Shown: piece after piece, positions 1 to 5,614 of the stretch | Layout of the letters: each line of letters starts with the position of its first letter | How positions within the stretch are numbered: position 1 is the first letter of the stretch | Assembly (NCBI GenBank): GCA_036756705.1 | Contig: DAIOKN010000042.1 | Location: 1 to 12,635, forward strand | Source of the DNA: Caproicibacter sp002399225 | Lineage (GTDB): Bacteria; Bacillota; Clostridia; Oscillospirales; Acutalibacteraceae | Direction: 5' to 3' | DNA length: 12,635 nt | Translations under genes and position numbers: made by a program | Notes under the pieces: model-generated | Databases searched by the model: none | The model's input: the letters and a program-made list of their open reading frames with translations, nothing else | Told to the model about the DNA's origin: nothing

Positions 1-52
1 CGCTCGCCTCACACGCGAGAGGTCTTGGGTTCGAGTCCCGATGTGTCCACCA
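1..52 (+). tRNA. tRNA-Val (anticodon CAC), 3' part only
   Basis: The window opens inside a tRNA gene. The anticodon stem CTCGC (3-7) pairs with GCGAG (15-19) around the loop CTCACAC, so the anticodon at 10-12 is CAC, which reads the valine codon GUG. A 5-nt variable loop follows. The T arm is TTGGG/CCCGA (25-29 and 37-41) around TTCGAGT. The 3' acceptor strand is 42-48, the discriminator base is A49, and CCA is encoded at 50-52. The acceptor 5' strand and D arm lie left of the window, so pairing of the acceptor stem cannot be checked. Confidence 0.93.
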
Positions 53-90
53 AACGAAAAAGCACCCTAAAAGGGTGCTTTTTCGTTTGG
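50..90 (+). terminator. Intrinsic terminator of the tRNA gene
   Basis: Two perfectly complementary 19-nt arms (50-68 and 72-90) flank a 3-nt AAA loop. The GC-rich top of the stem (AGCACCCT/AGGGTGCT) is followed on the plus strand by TTTTT, so the upper half works as a normal rho-independent terminator. The A-tract on the other side makes it potentially bidirectional. The stem includes the encoded CCA end of the tRNA. Confidence 0.88.
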
Positions 91-187
91 TACGGGGAAT
101 TTGAGAACTCTGATGCAACTTTAAGAGACGAAAGGTCATTTTCTGATTGAAGCGGGAATAGAGAGAAAGGGGATTTTTTTTAAGAAA

Positions 188-409
188 ATGGAAATTCAAG
201 TCAGAAAAGGTCTTTATAAAAAATATGATGAAAGCGATGAAACCGGAAATATCGGTGCATGTACGAAAAAAGCGTGGAAAAAAGTCTGGAGTGAACAAAA
301 ATCCGGCAAAATAAACAGAGCGTTTACAACGGACTATGAAAGTGCTGTCCCTGCTGAGTATACAAAAGACAGAAAGGCGCACTGCTATTTATATATTGCG
401 ATTCAATGA
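188..409 (+). CDS. Small GyrI-like / AraC effector-binding-domain protein, probably a fragment
   Basis: This ORF encodes 73 residues. Its pattern resembles the C-terminal half of GyrI-like small-molecule-binding domains: a glycine-tyrosine start (GLYKKY, about 8-13), a short helix with paired tryptophans (AWKKVW, about 29-34), then R-x-FTTDYES and an end in YLYIAIQ, as in family members ending in 'EIYIAL'. A full domain is about 150 residues, so half or more is missing. The frame stays open upstream to base 125 but has no better start. The possible Shine-Dalgarno (GAAAGGGG, about 165-172) lies 15 nt from the ATG, which is far. The ORF is lysine-rich and AT-rich, unlike the GC-richer genes to its right. 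It could be a remnant, a short single-domain protein, or a chance ORF; the family match is from memory of the motif pattern. Confidence 0.5.
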   Translation: MEIQVRKGLYKKYDESDETGNIGACTKKAWKKVWSEQKSGKINRAFTTDYESAVPAEYTKDRKAHCYLYIAIQ

Positions 410-449
410 CTTTAATTTTTTGCTGGAATCATTTGTAAGTTTCCAGACG

Positions 450-482
450 AAAGGCTCCCGTCAACAATTGGCGGGAGCCTTT
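450..482. terminator. Hairpin terminator at the end of the pyr-type operon
   Basis: Arms AAAGGCTCCCG (450-460) and CGGGAGCCTTT (472-482) are perfectly complementary around an 11-nt loop. The hairpin lies 14 nt past the pyrD stop on the minus strand. The U tract on the minus transcript is short (TTTCGT) and symmetrical with the plus side (TTTGAAG), so it may stop transcription from both the small plus-strand ORF and the minus-strand operon. Without a long T run, efficiency is uncertain. Confidence 0.72.
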
Positions 483-496
483 GAAGCTATCCGGTG

Positions 497-1399
497 TCAG
501 ACAATGCCGCAGATTTCACCGATCCGTTCCAGATGATTCTGTTCGGCGTATGCATCGAGGCCGCCGATGATATCGAGCGCGATATCCGGCTTCATGAAAG
601 ACGCCGTTCCGACCTGGACCGCCGTAGCTCCCGCCATCAGGAATTCAACGGCGTCCTGCCAGCAGGAGATACCTCCCATTCCCATGACGGGGATGGAGAC
701 CGCGTGCGCGACCTGATGGACCATGCGCAGCGCGATCGGCTTGATCGCCGGGCCGGAAAGTCCCGCGTAGCCGTTTTGAAAAACGGGTCTGCGTTGCCTG
801 ATATCAATCGCCATGGCCAGAAACGTGTTGACCAGGGAAACACCCTCGGCACCCTCCTCTTCGCACATGCGCGCAAGCGAGACAATGTCCTCGGCGTTCG
901 GTGACAGCTTCACGATCATTTTCTGCTTGCAGACGGCACGCACGCGGCGAACAACGCTGCGTGCCGTTTCTGTTTTTACGCCGAAATTCATGCCGCCCTC
1001 TTTGACGTTCGGGCAGGAAATGTTCAGCTCGACAAAATCAATTTTTTTCCCGTTCAGCATTTTTGCGCCCTCAAGGTAATCCTCCAGCGAATGTCCGCCA
1101 AGGTTGACAATGTTGACCAAGCCCTGCCGGTTGATCCAGTCGAGGTCGCTATCGATGAAATGCTGCACGCCCGGGTTTTCCAGCCCGACGCTGTTCATGA
1201 CGCCGCTCGGCGTTTCCCAAATCCGGATGCCCGTGTTGCCCGGGCACGGATGCAGGGTCAGCCCTTTGGAAGAGATCCCGCCCAGTCTGCCGATGTCGAA
1301 CTGTTCGGCAAATTCACGCCCGAACCCGCAGGTTCCGGAAGCCAAAACCACCGGATTTTTCATTTCTACTCCGGCAAAGTTCACATGCAGGTCACTCAT
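497..1399 (-). CDS. pyrD: Dihydroorotate dehydrogenase B, catalytic subunit (class 1B, NAD-linked)
   Basis: This 300-residue FMN protein interconverts dihydroorotate and orotate and works in the cytoplasm as a heterotetramer with PyrK. The family signature LNISCPNVKEGG (about 125-136) carries the catalytic base Cys129, typical of class 1 enzymes. K45, N69, N126 and the NT pair at 191-192 match orotate and FMN contacts known in the family. GLSGPAIKP (213-221) and GMGGI (240-244) fit the FMN phosphate site. The ATG at 1399 is chosen because GGAGGAGGTG precedes it at good spacing. A longer open frame reaches 1528, but its first 43 residues are arginine-rich shadow sequence over pyrK. The start overlaps the pyrK stop by 8 nt, implying translational coupling. 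The motif differs from dihydropyrimidine dehydrogenase. In this setting the enzyme may run as an orotate reductase; that is inferred. Confidence 0.95.
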   Translation of the reverse strand: MSDLHVNFAGVEMKNPVVLASGTCGFGREFAEQFDIGRLGGISSKGLTLHPCPGNTGIRIWETPSGVMNSVGLENPGVQHFIDSDLDWINRQGLVNIVNLGGHSLEDYLEGAKMLNGKKIDFVELNISCPNVKEGGMNFGVKTETARSVVRRVRAVCKQKMIVKLSPNAEDIVSLARMCEEEGAEGVSLVNTFLAMAIDIRQRRPVFQNGYAGLSGPAIKPIALRMVHQVAHAVSIPVMGMGGISCWQDAVEFLMAGATAVQVGTASFMKPDIALDIIGGLDAYAEQNHLERIGEICGIV

Positions 1400-2102
1400 G
1401 GAAAAACACCTCCTCCGCGCGGAAGACAGGCCCGTCCTTGCAGACGCGCCGCCTGCCCGACGCCGTTGGGATCGTACAGCCGAGGCACGCTCCCACGCCG
1501 CACGCCATGCGCTGCTCCATGGAAACATAAACCCGTGCGCGTGCCTGCTCCGCTTTGCATTTTTTCCAGAGCACCCGCATCATAACCTCCGGCCCGCAGC
1601 TGAAAATGGCGTCGTATTCCGAAGGATGGATGTCGTCCGTGATGAATCCGCCTACATTTACCGTCAGGGAATCTCCGACCGCCTCAAATTCCCGGCGAAG
1701 CATCTCTTCGCCGCTGAAGCCGAGAAACAGATCCACCGTGGAAGCCGGGTCTTTTTTCAGGGCCTTTGCCGCAAAATAGAGCGGCGCCACCCCGGTTCCC
1801 CCGCCTACCAGGGCAATTTTTCCATGTTCCTGCGGGTAACCGTTTCCATACGGCCCGTTCAAGACGATATCGTCCCCGGGGTGAAGAGCCGCAAACCTTT
1901 CCGTCCCTTGCCCGACAATTTTGCAGAGAAACGAGACACACTCTCTGTCTGCGTCGTGCACGCTGATGGGGCGGGAAAGGACAGGAAAGCGGTCCCATGC
2001 GCGCAGCATGTAAAACTGCCCCATGGAGGCGCTGTTTCTCTGTTTCACTTTCAGGATGAAAAAATCCTTTGTGAGCTTTCTATTTTCCAAGACGGTCGCC
2101 AA
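1392..2102 (-). CDS. pyrK: Dihydroorotate dehydrogenase B, electron-transfer subunit
   Basis: This subunit carries electrons between NAD(H) and the FMN of PyrD through FAD and one [2Fe-2S] cluster. In the 236-residue version, RPISV (44-48) is the FAD-binding motif of the ferredoxin reductase fold. VGGGTGVAPL (99-108) is the nucleotide loop, and SCGPEVM (168-174) is the usual C-terminal part of the NAD domain. The cluster ligands are Cys201, Cys206, Cys209 and Cys221, ending in the family hallmark VCKDGPVF. I prefer the TTG at 2102: AAGGAGG (2111-2117) lies 8 nt before it, and the resulting N-terminus matches the start of the FAD domain. ATG starts at 2132 or 2126 would add 10 or 8 residues but lack that Shine-Dalgarno. 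The gene overlaps the dihydroorotase end by 23 nt and pyrD by 8 nt. Confidence 0.94.
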   Translation of the reverse strand: MATVLENRKLTKDFFILKVKQRNSASMGQFYMLRAWDRFPVLSRPISVHDADRECVSFLCKIVGQGTERFAALHPGDDIVLNGPYGNGYPQEHGKIALVGGGTGVAPLYFAAKALKKDPASTVDLFLGFSGEEMLRREFEAVGDSLTVNVGGFITDDIHPSEYDAIFSCGPEVMMRVLWKKCKAEQARARVYVSMEQRMACGVGACLGCTIPTASGRRRVCKDGPVFRAEEVFFHE

Positions 2103-3390
2103 CGTTTTGCCCTCCTTTTTCGTCATTGTCACAATAAACGGTCTGCCCTGCGCAGATGCAGGCTTTTACCTTCCCGGAAAGTGTCTGACCCAAAAACGGG
2201 GAATTTTTCGCCTTGGAGGCAAACGACTCCACTTTCCAGTTTTCCTGTTCGTCGAAAATCACCAGATCCGCCGGACCGCCCTCGGCGAGATACCCTGCGT
2301 CCAGATGATAGAGGCGCGCGGGGTTCCACGACATTTTTCCCACTAGCTGCAGCAGGGAAAGGTGACCGGTGTGAACCAGGTGCGTAAGGCCGAGCGCCAG
2401 AGAGGTTTCCAGACCGATCATGCCGCTTGGCGCCTCGGCAAACGGTTTTGACTTTTCTTCCGCGCTGTGCGGCGCATGATCCGATGCAATCAGGTCGATG
2501 GTGCCGTCTTGCAGGCCGCGGATAATGGCATACCTGTCGTTTTCCGTGCGCAGCGGCGGGTTGACCTTTGCCATTGCCCCAAACCTTTCGGTGTCGTTTT
2601 CCGTCAGAGAGAAGTGATGCGGGGTCGCTTCCGCCCAGACGTGCGCCCCCATCGACTTTGCAAGCCGGATGGCCTCTACAGAAGCGGCGGAGCTGACATG
2701 CTGGATATTGACGGCAGCGCCCGTGTCGAGCGCAATCATGCAGTCGCGCGCGACCAGGGACGATTCCGAGACTGCCGGCGCGCCGGAGACCCCCAGCTTT
2801 TCCGAAACACGGCCGCGGTTTACGCCGTGGCTGCCGATGAGGGCCGGGTCTTCCTCATGAAGACTGATCGGTGCCCCCAGTTTTGCGCACTTGCGCATGG
2901 CCCGCTGGACGAATGCACTGTCGGTCAGCGGGATCCCGTCGTCGGAAAATCCCGCCGCGCCGCCGGCAAAAAGAGCATCCATATCCGTCAGTTCCCGCCC
3001 GAGCATCCCTTTGGAGACGCAGGCGACGGTATAAACATGGATGCGCTGCCGCTTTGCCTTCGCCAAAACAAGAGCTAGCGTCTGCGCGTTGTCGACCGGA
3101 GGCTTGGTGTTTGCCATGCAGACTACGGAGGTGAAGCCGCCGCGTGCGGCCGCCGCGGCCCCGGTGGAGATGTCTTCCTTATAGGTCAGGCCGGGATCAC
3201 GGAAATGGACGTGCACATCCACAAAGCCCGGCGTGACGATCTTTCCGGCGGCTTCTACGATTTCTTCATACCGGTCGCTGCGGTGGAACCTTCCGATATT
3301 TTTTACCTTCGCGCCGTCCAGCACAACGTCAAGCACTTCGTCCGTTCCGCTTTTGGGGTCGATCAGCCTGCCGTCTTTAATTAAAATCAT
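2080..3390 (-). CDS. pyrC: Dihydroorotase (amidohydrolase superfamily)
   Basis: This cytoplasmic metal enzyme of 436 residues interconverts N-carbamoyl-L-aspartate and dihydroorotate. The motif DVHVHFRDPG (58-67) supplies metal ligands His60 and His62, plus Arg64, which binds the substrate carboxylate in true dihydroorotases. ANTKPP (93-98) supplies the second substrate-binding residue, Asn94. FSDDG (148-152), HEED (178-181), NIQHVSS (228-234) and ASDHAPH (302-308) complete the metal site, with His178, His231 and Asp304. Dihydropyrimidinases and allantoinases lack the R-D-P-G arrangement, so the carboxylated ring is the expected substrate. The ATG at 3390 has GAAAGGAG upstream and overlaps the amidase stop as ATGA. 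The position between a carbamoyl-amidase and PyrKD suggests the hydrolytic, catabolic direction (inference). The family call itself is firm. Confidence 0.95.
   Translation of the reverse strand: MILIKDGRLIDPKSGTDEVLDVVLDGAKVKNIGRFHRSDRYEEIVEAAGKIVTPGFVDVHVHFRDPGLTYKEDISTGAAAAARGGFTSVVCMANTKPPVDNAQTLALVLAKAKRQRIHVYTVACVSKGMLGRELTDMDALFAGGAAGFSDDGIPLTDSAFVQRAMRKCAKLGAPISLHEEDPALIGSHGVNRGRVSEKLGVSGAPAVSESSLVARDCMIALDTGAAVNIQHVSSAASVEAIRLAKSMGAHVWAEATPHHFSLTENDTERFGAMAKVNPPLRTENDRYAIIRGLQDGTIDLIASDHAPHSAEEKSKPFAEAPSGMIGLETSLALGLTHLVHTGHLSLLQLVGKMSWNPARLYHLDAGYLAEGGPADLVIFDEQENWKVESFASKAKNSPFLGQTLSGKVKACICAGQTVYCDNDEKGGQNVGDRLGK
2111..2117 (-). promoter_or_regulatory. Shine-Dalgarno deciding the TTG start of pyrK
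   Basis: AAGGAGG on the minus strand lies inside the 3' end of the dihydroorotase gene, 8 nt before the TTG at 2102-2100. No comparable purine run precedes the upstream in-frame ATG codons at 2132 and 2126. This is the main reason to call a TTG start. Confidence 0.7.
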
Positions 3391-4601
3391 TTTGCCGCTC
3401 CTTTCAGATACTCATATAAAACCGCCGCGCCGTCGCAGATGCTTTCAACGGGGGTGAATTCCTGTTTATTGTGACTGATTCCGCGGTCGCAGGGAATAAA
3501 CACCATTCCCGTCGGGCAGATGCCGGCAAAATTCATGGCGTCGTGACCGGCGCCGCTGACAATTGGCATAGCCGAAATTTTCAGCCTCCGTGCCGCGCGG
3601 AGAAGATCTTCCTGCATCTGCGAATCCATGTCGGTCGGCGCTTTGCCCCCGAGCCGTTCCCGAAAAAAGGTGACGCCCCGCCGTGCACAGATTTCTTCAG
3701 CAGATTGTATCATTTCTTTTTCCATCCGGTCAAGGCTTTCCGGCCGGATACCGCGCAGATCGACCCCAAGCCGGACCCTCCCGGGGATAACGTTCAGGGC
3801 GTTCGGCTGATTATGGATCACGCCCACGGTTGCGACCGATTTGTCCGCCGCTCCCCGGTTCCCAATTTTTTCGACGGCGAGGATCAGCTCCGCCGCCGCG
3901 CACAGCGCGTCGGTGCGAAGATTCATCGGCGTTGCGCCGGAATGCTCCGCAAGGCCGATCAAATGGAGATTGAATCTTCTGGGACCTGCGATGGTCTGCA
4001 CGATCCCCACGCGAAAACCTTCGTTCTGCAGGACTTTTCCCTGCTCGATGTGCAGTTCAAGGTAACGGCTGATTCCGTCAATCGGGGCGGGATGCAGGCT
4101 GTAGCCCTTTGCCTTGAAGACTTCGCGTATGGTCCGCCCGTCCACGCCGGCCAGCTCGGCGGTATCGTCGGGCGCCCTGCCGGTGATCAGGCTGCTGCCG
4201 ATGGTGCTTCTGCCGAAATTGCTGGACTCCTCGCAGCGGAATGCCCCGACCCGGAGGGGAAGCTGCAGGCCGTCCCTGCGGGCCCAGTGCAAAACCATCA
4301 TTCCGGCGAGGATACCGGAAACCCCGTCGTACCGCCCGCCGTCAATCACCGAATCCAGATGAGAACCGATCAGAACATACGGTTTGTCATCCTTCTGAAG
4401 CGCCGCAAAGGAGTTGCCTGCTTCGTCCGCGGTGCAGAAATTTCCTTCCTGCTCGTTCAGTCGACGGAAGATCTCATGCATTTCATCTTCTTCCGCGGAA
4501 TAGCCGAGCCGGGTGACGCCTCCGTTTACGGTGCTGCCCGTATGATAAAACTGCTGAAACAGCATTTCCACATAAGAAATGTCATTCACATCGTAAGTCA
4601 T
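3387..4601 (-). CDS. M20-family N-carbamoyl-amino-acid hydrolase, candidate ureidosuccinase
   Basis: This protein has 404 residues, the usual length for the hydantoinase/carbamoylase branch of peptidase family M20. That branch removes a carbamoyl group as CO2 and NH3 from N-carbamoyl amino acids, allantoate or N-carbamoyl-beta-alanine. Two-metal-site residues are visible: His81 in GSHLDS, Asp92 in GGRYDG, Glu124/Glu125 in EESSNFG, His184 in ELHIEQG and His377 in GISHNKQE. The lid/dimerisation part carries LAEHSGATPMNLRTDAL (217-233), where Asn227 and Arg229 fit the substrate carboxylate contact known in the family. The ATG has GGGAGG 7 nt upstream. It is the first gene after a 217-nt gap and is fused by ATGA overlap to dihydroorotase. 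That makes N-carbamoyl-L-aspartate the most economical substrate (inferred). Beta-ureidopropionase or allantoate amidohydrolase cannot be excluded from motifs alone. Confidence 0.9.
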   Translation of the reverse strand: MTYDVNDISYVEMLFQQFYHTGSTVNGGVTRLGYSAEEDEMHEIFRRLNEQEGNFCTADEAGNSFAALQKDDKPYVLIGSHLDSVIDGGRYDGVSGILAGMMVLHWARRDGLQLPLRVGAFRCEESSNFGRSTIGSSLITGRAPDDTAELAGVDGRTIREVFKAKGYSLHPAPIDGISRYLELHIEQGKVLQNEGFRVGIVQTIAGPRRFNLHLIGLAEHSGATPMNLRTDALCAAAELILAVEKIGNRGAADKSVATVGVIHNQPNALNVIPGRVRLGVDLRGIRPESLDRMEKEMIQSAEEICARRGVTFFRERLGGKAPTDMDSQMQEDLLRAARRLKISAMPIVSGAGHDAMNFAGICPTGMVFIPCDRGISHNKQEFTPVESICDGAAVLYEYLKGAAK

Positions 4602-4660
4602 AGAAAAACCTCCCAGAAGAAAACTGTATTTTTGATTGTAGCAGGCGCCATGTTCCCTTC

Positions 4661-4680
4661 GTCAGTCGGACCCGTCTGAC
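4661..4680. repeat. Interrupted palindrome before the amidase gene
   Basis: On the minus strand GTCAG-A-CGG-GT-CCG-A-CTGAC forms an inverted repeat with one A/A mismatch and a 2-nt centre. The tight centre suits a dimeric DNA-binding protein better than an RNA hairpin, although an RNA stem with a slightly opened top is also possible. It lies about 60 nt upstream of the amidase start. Confidence 0.55.
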
Positions 4681-4711
4681 AATGAGTCCTCTTTCATTCT
4701 GTCGGAAATCA

Positions 4712-4742
4712 CAAACGCACCGTTCTACAAACGGTGCGTTTG
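4712..4742. repeat. Perfect 13-bp hairpin inside the operon
   Basis: CAAACGCACCGTT (4712-4724) pairs fully with AACGGTGCGTTTG (4730-4742) around a 5-nt loop. On the minus transcript the stem is followed by TGATTTCC, not a U run. It is therefore a weak terminator at best. An RNA-stabilising or processing stem that separates transporter and catabolic expression is equally likely. It could also end transcripts arriving from the permease gene. Confidence 0.7.
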
Positions 4743-4761
4743 CGCAAAAGAGATTTATATT

Positions 4762-4806
4762 AATTCTTTTCACAAAAAAGTTATATTCAAAAATTCTTTT
4801 CACAAA
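4762..4806. repeat. Two direct repeats of 15 nt, 30-nt period
   Basis: AATTCTTTTCACAAA occurs at 4762-4776 and again, identical, at 4792-4806. The 30-nt period is close to three helical turns, so both copies face the same side of the DNA. The minus-strand form is TTTGTGAAAAGAATT. They sit just after the permease stop and upstream of the catabolic genes, as expected for a regulator binding site; the regulator is unknown. Confidence 0.65.
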
Positions 4807-4818
4807 TTGTTTTTCCGA

Positions 4819-5601
4819 TTAAAGCGCGTCGTCTTCCGTTTTCCAATAAAGAACCTTTTTCTCGACCATTTCCGCAATCAGATAAAGGATCAATCCGATG
4901 ACGCTCAGCAGGATGACCGAGTTCAGAATCATTTTAATGTCGTAAGTCTCGCTGCCGAGAGTCAGAAGGTAGCCGAGGCCGGCTTTCGCACCGATCATTT
5001 CCCCAATGACGGCGCCGATCATCGCCTGGGTAACGGCAATTTTCACACCGGAAAGCAGCATTTCCATGGAATGAGGCAGCTCCACATACAGGAACTTCTG
5101 GATTCTGGAAGCTTTCAGCACCGTCATCAGATTGAAAACGTCGCTTTCTATACTGCGGATGGCGGTCACTTCGTTAATCATGACCGGGAAAGACACCACC
5201 AAAATAACAAGCGCTACTTTAGACTGAAGTCCCAGGCCCATCCAGAGGATGAAAAGCGGTGCGAGAGAAATCTTCGGCGCAGTCTGAACAATGATGACAA
5301 AAGGCATAATCAACCGCTCAATCAACCGAAGTTTCGCCATAATATACCCTACGACCAATCCGATGACAATACCGATCACCGTGCCGATCAGAACTTCTTC
5401 CAGCGTGACTTCAATATGCCCCATCAGACCGCCGGTCTGAAACATGGTGATCAGGCCGCGGAACAGATCCAAGGGACGTGGCAGAATGGAACTAGGCACC
5501 TTAAAAATCACCACTGACAGATCCCAGATCAGCAAAATGACCGGGAAAAGTGCCGCCGGAAGAATCACATTCCGATGCTTTCTGTAAAACAACCGTTTCA
5601 C
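4819..5601 (-). CDS. ABC transporter permease 2, NitT/TauT (SsuC-like) family
   Basis: This inner-membrane protein of 260 residues has about six hydrophobic segments. It resembles permeases that import sulfonates, nitrate, thiamine precursors and pyrimidine-like compounds. The family stretch QTAPKISLAPLFILWMG lies near residues 106-122. The cytoplasmic coupling helix region (LKASRIQKFLYVELPHSMEML, about 163-183) contacts the ATPase. It is clearly paralogous to permease 1 in this cluster: both share PKI-LAPLF/PKIALVPLF, PVM, SGLK/SGVK and a C-terminal LLYWH/VLYWK. The start is GTG at 5601, 13 nt after the lipoprotein stop; AAGAAAG (5610-5616) is a modest ribosome site. It is the last transporter gene before the 217-nt gap. 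The substrate is unknown; orotate or another pyrimidine is inferred from context. Confidence 0.9.
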   Translation of the reverse strand: MKRLFYRKHRNVILPAALFPVILLIWDLSVVIFKVPSSILPRPLDLFRGLITMFQTGGLMGHIEVTLEEVLIGTVIGIVIGLVVGYIMAKLRLIERLIMPFVIIVQTAPKISLAPLFILWMGLGLQSKVALVILVVSFPVMINEVTAIRSIESDVFNLMTVLKASRIQKFLYVELPHSMEMLLSGVKIAVTQAMIGAVIGEMIGAKAGLGYLLTLGSETYDIKMILNSVILLSVIGLILYLIAEMVEKKVLYWKTEDDAL

Positions 5602-5614
5602 CCCACTGTCTTTC

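Larger units (their letters stand above)
4602..4818 (-). promoter_or_regulatory. Intergenic leader between transporter genes and catabolic genes
   Basis: This is the only sizeable gap in the minus-strand cluster. In transcription order it holds an AT-rich part with two copies of a 15-nt direct repeat, a perfect 13-bp hairpin, a 20-nt interrupted palindrome, and the amidase Shine-Dalgarno. A TATAAA (4751-4756, minus) could be a -10, but no good -35 sits at the right distance, so an internal promoter is possible but not shown. I recognise no known riboswitch or PyrR-binding stem-loop. Confidence 0.5.

Noticed and set aside
497..1399. PyrD-like protein as dihydropyrimidine (uracil) dehydrogenase, making this a uracil reductive pathway
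   Set aside because: The active-site stretch LNISCPNVKEGG and the GLSGPAIKP segment are those of class 1B dihydroorotate dehydrogenases, and the partner is a PyrK with the usual four cysteines. The uracil enzyme has a different sequence around its catalytic cysteine. The linked dihydroorotase also has the carboxylate-binding RDPG motif.
1400..1528. N-terminal extension of PyrD by 43 residues
   Set aside because: The extension is an arginine-rich reading of the antiparallel pyrK codons, has no ribosome site, and the ATG at 1399 has an excellent one.
1104..2387. 427-residue plus-strand open frame opposite the pyr genes, and similar long plus-strand frames at 3471-4679 and 2467-3078
   Set aside because: They lie fully antisense to well-supported genes, have low-complexity arginine/proline-rich translations and no domain signatures; they are shadows of GC-rich codon use.
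2080..4601. Allantoinase plus allantoate amidohydrolase (purine breakdown), suggested by the nearby PucR gene
   Set aside because: The amidohydrolase carries HVHFRDPG and ANTKPP with the Arg and Asn typical of dihydroorotase, and PyrK/PyrD follow directly. Allantoate activity of the M20 protein is not excluded, but the context favours N-carbamoyl-L-aspartate.
4712..4742. Hairpin as a strong intrinsic terminator separating two operons
   Set aside because: No U run follows the stem on the minus transcript and the spacing to the next gene leaves no clear promoter after it, so it is listed as a hairpin of unknown role.
4582..4803. 73-residue minus-strand ORF in the gap before the amidase
   Set aside because: It runs through the hairpin and palindrome, overlaps the amidase start in another frame, resembles no known protein and has no ribosome site.
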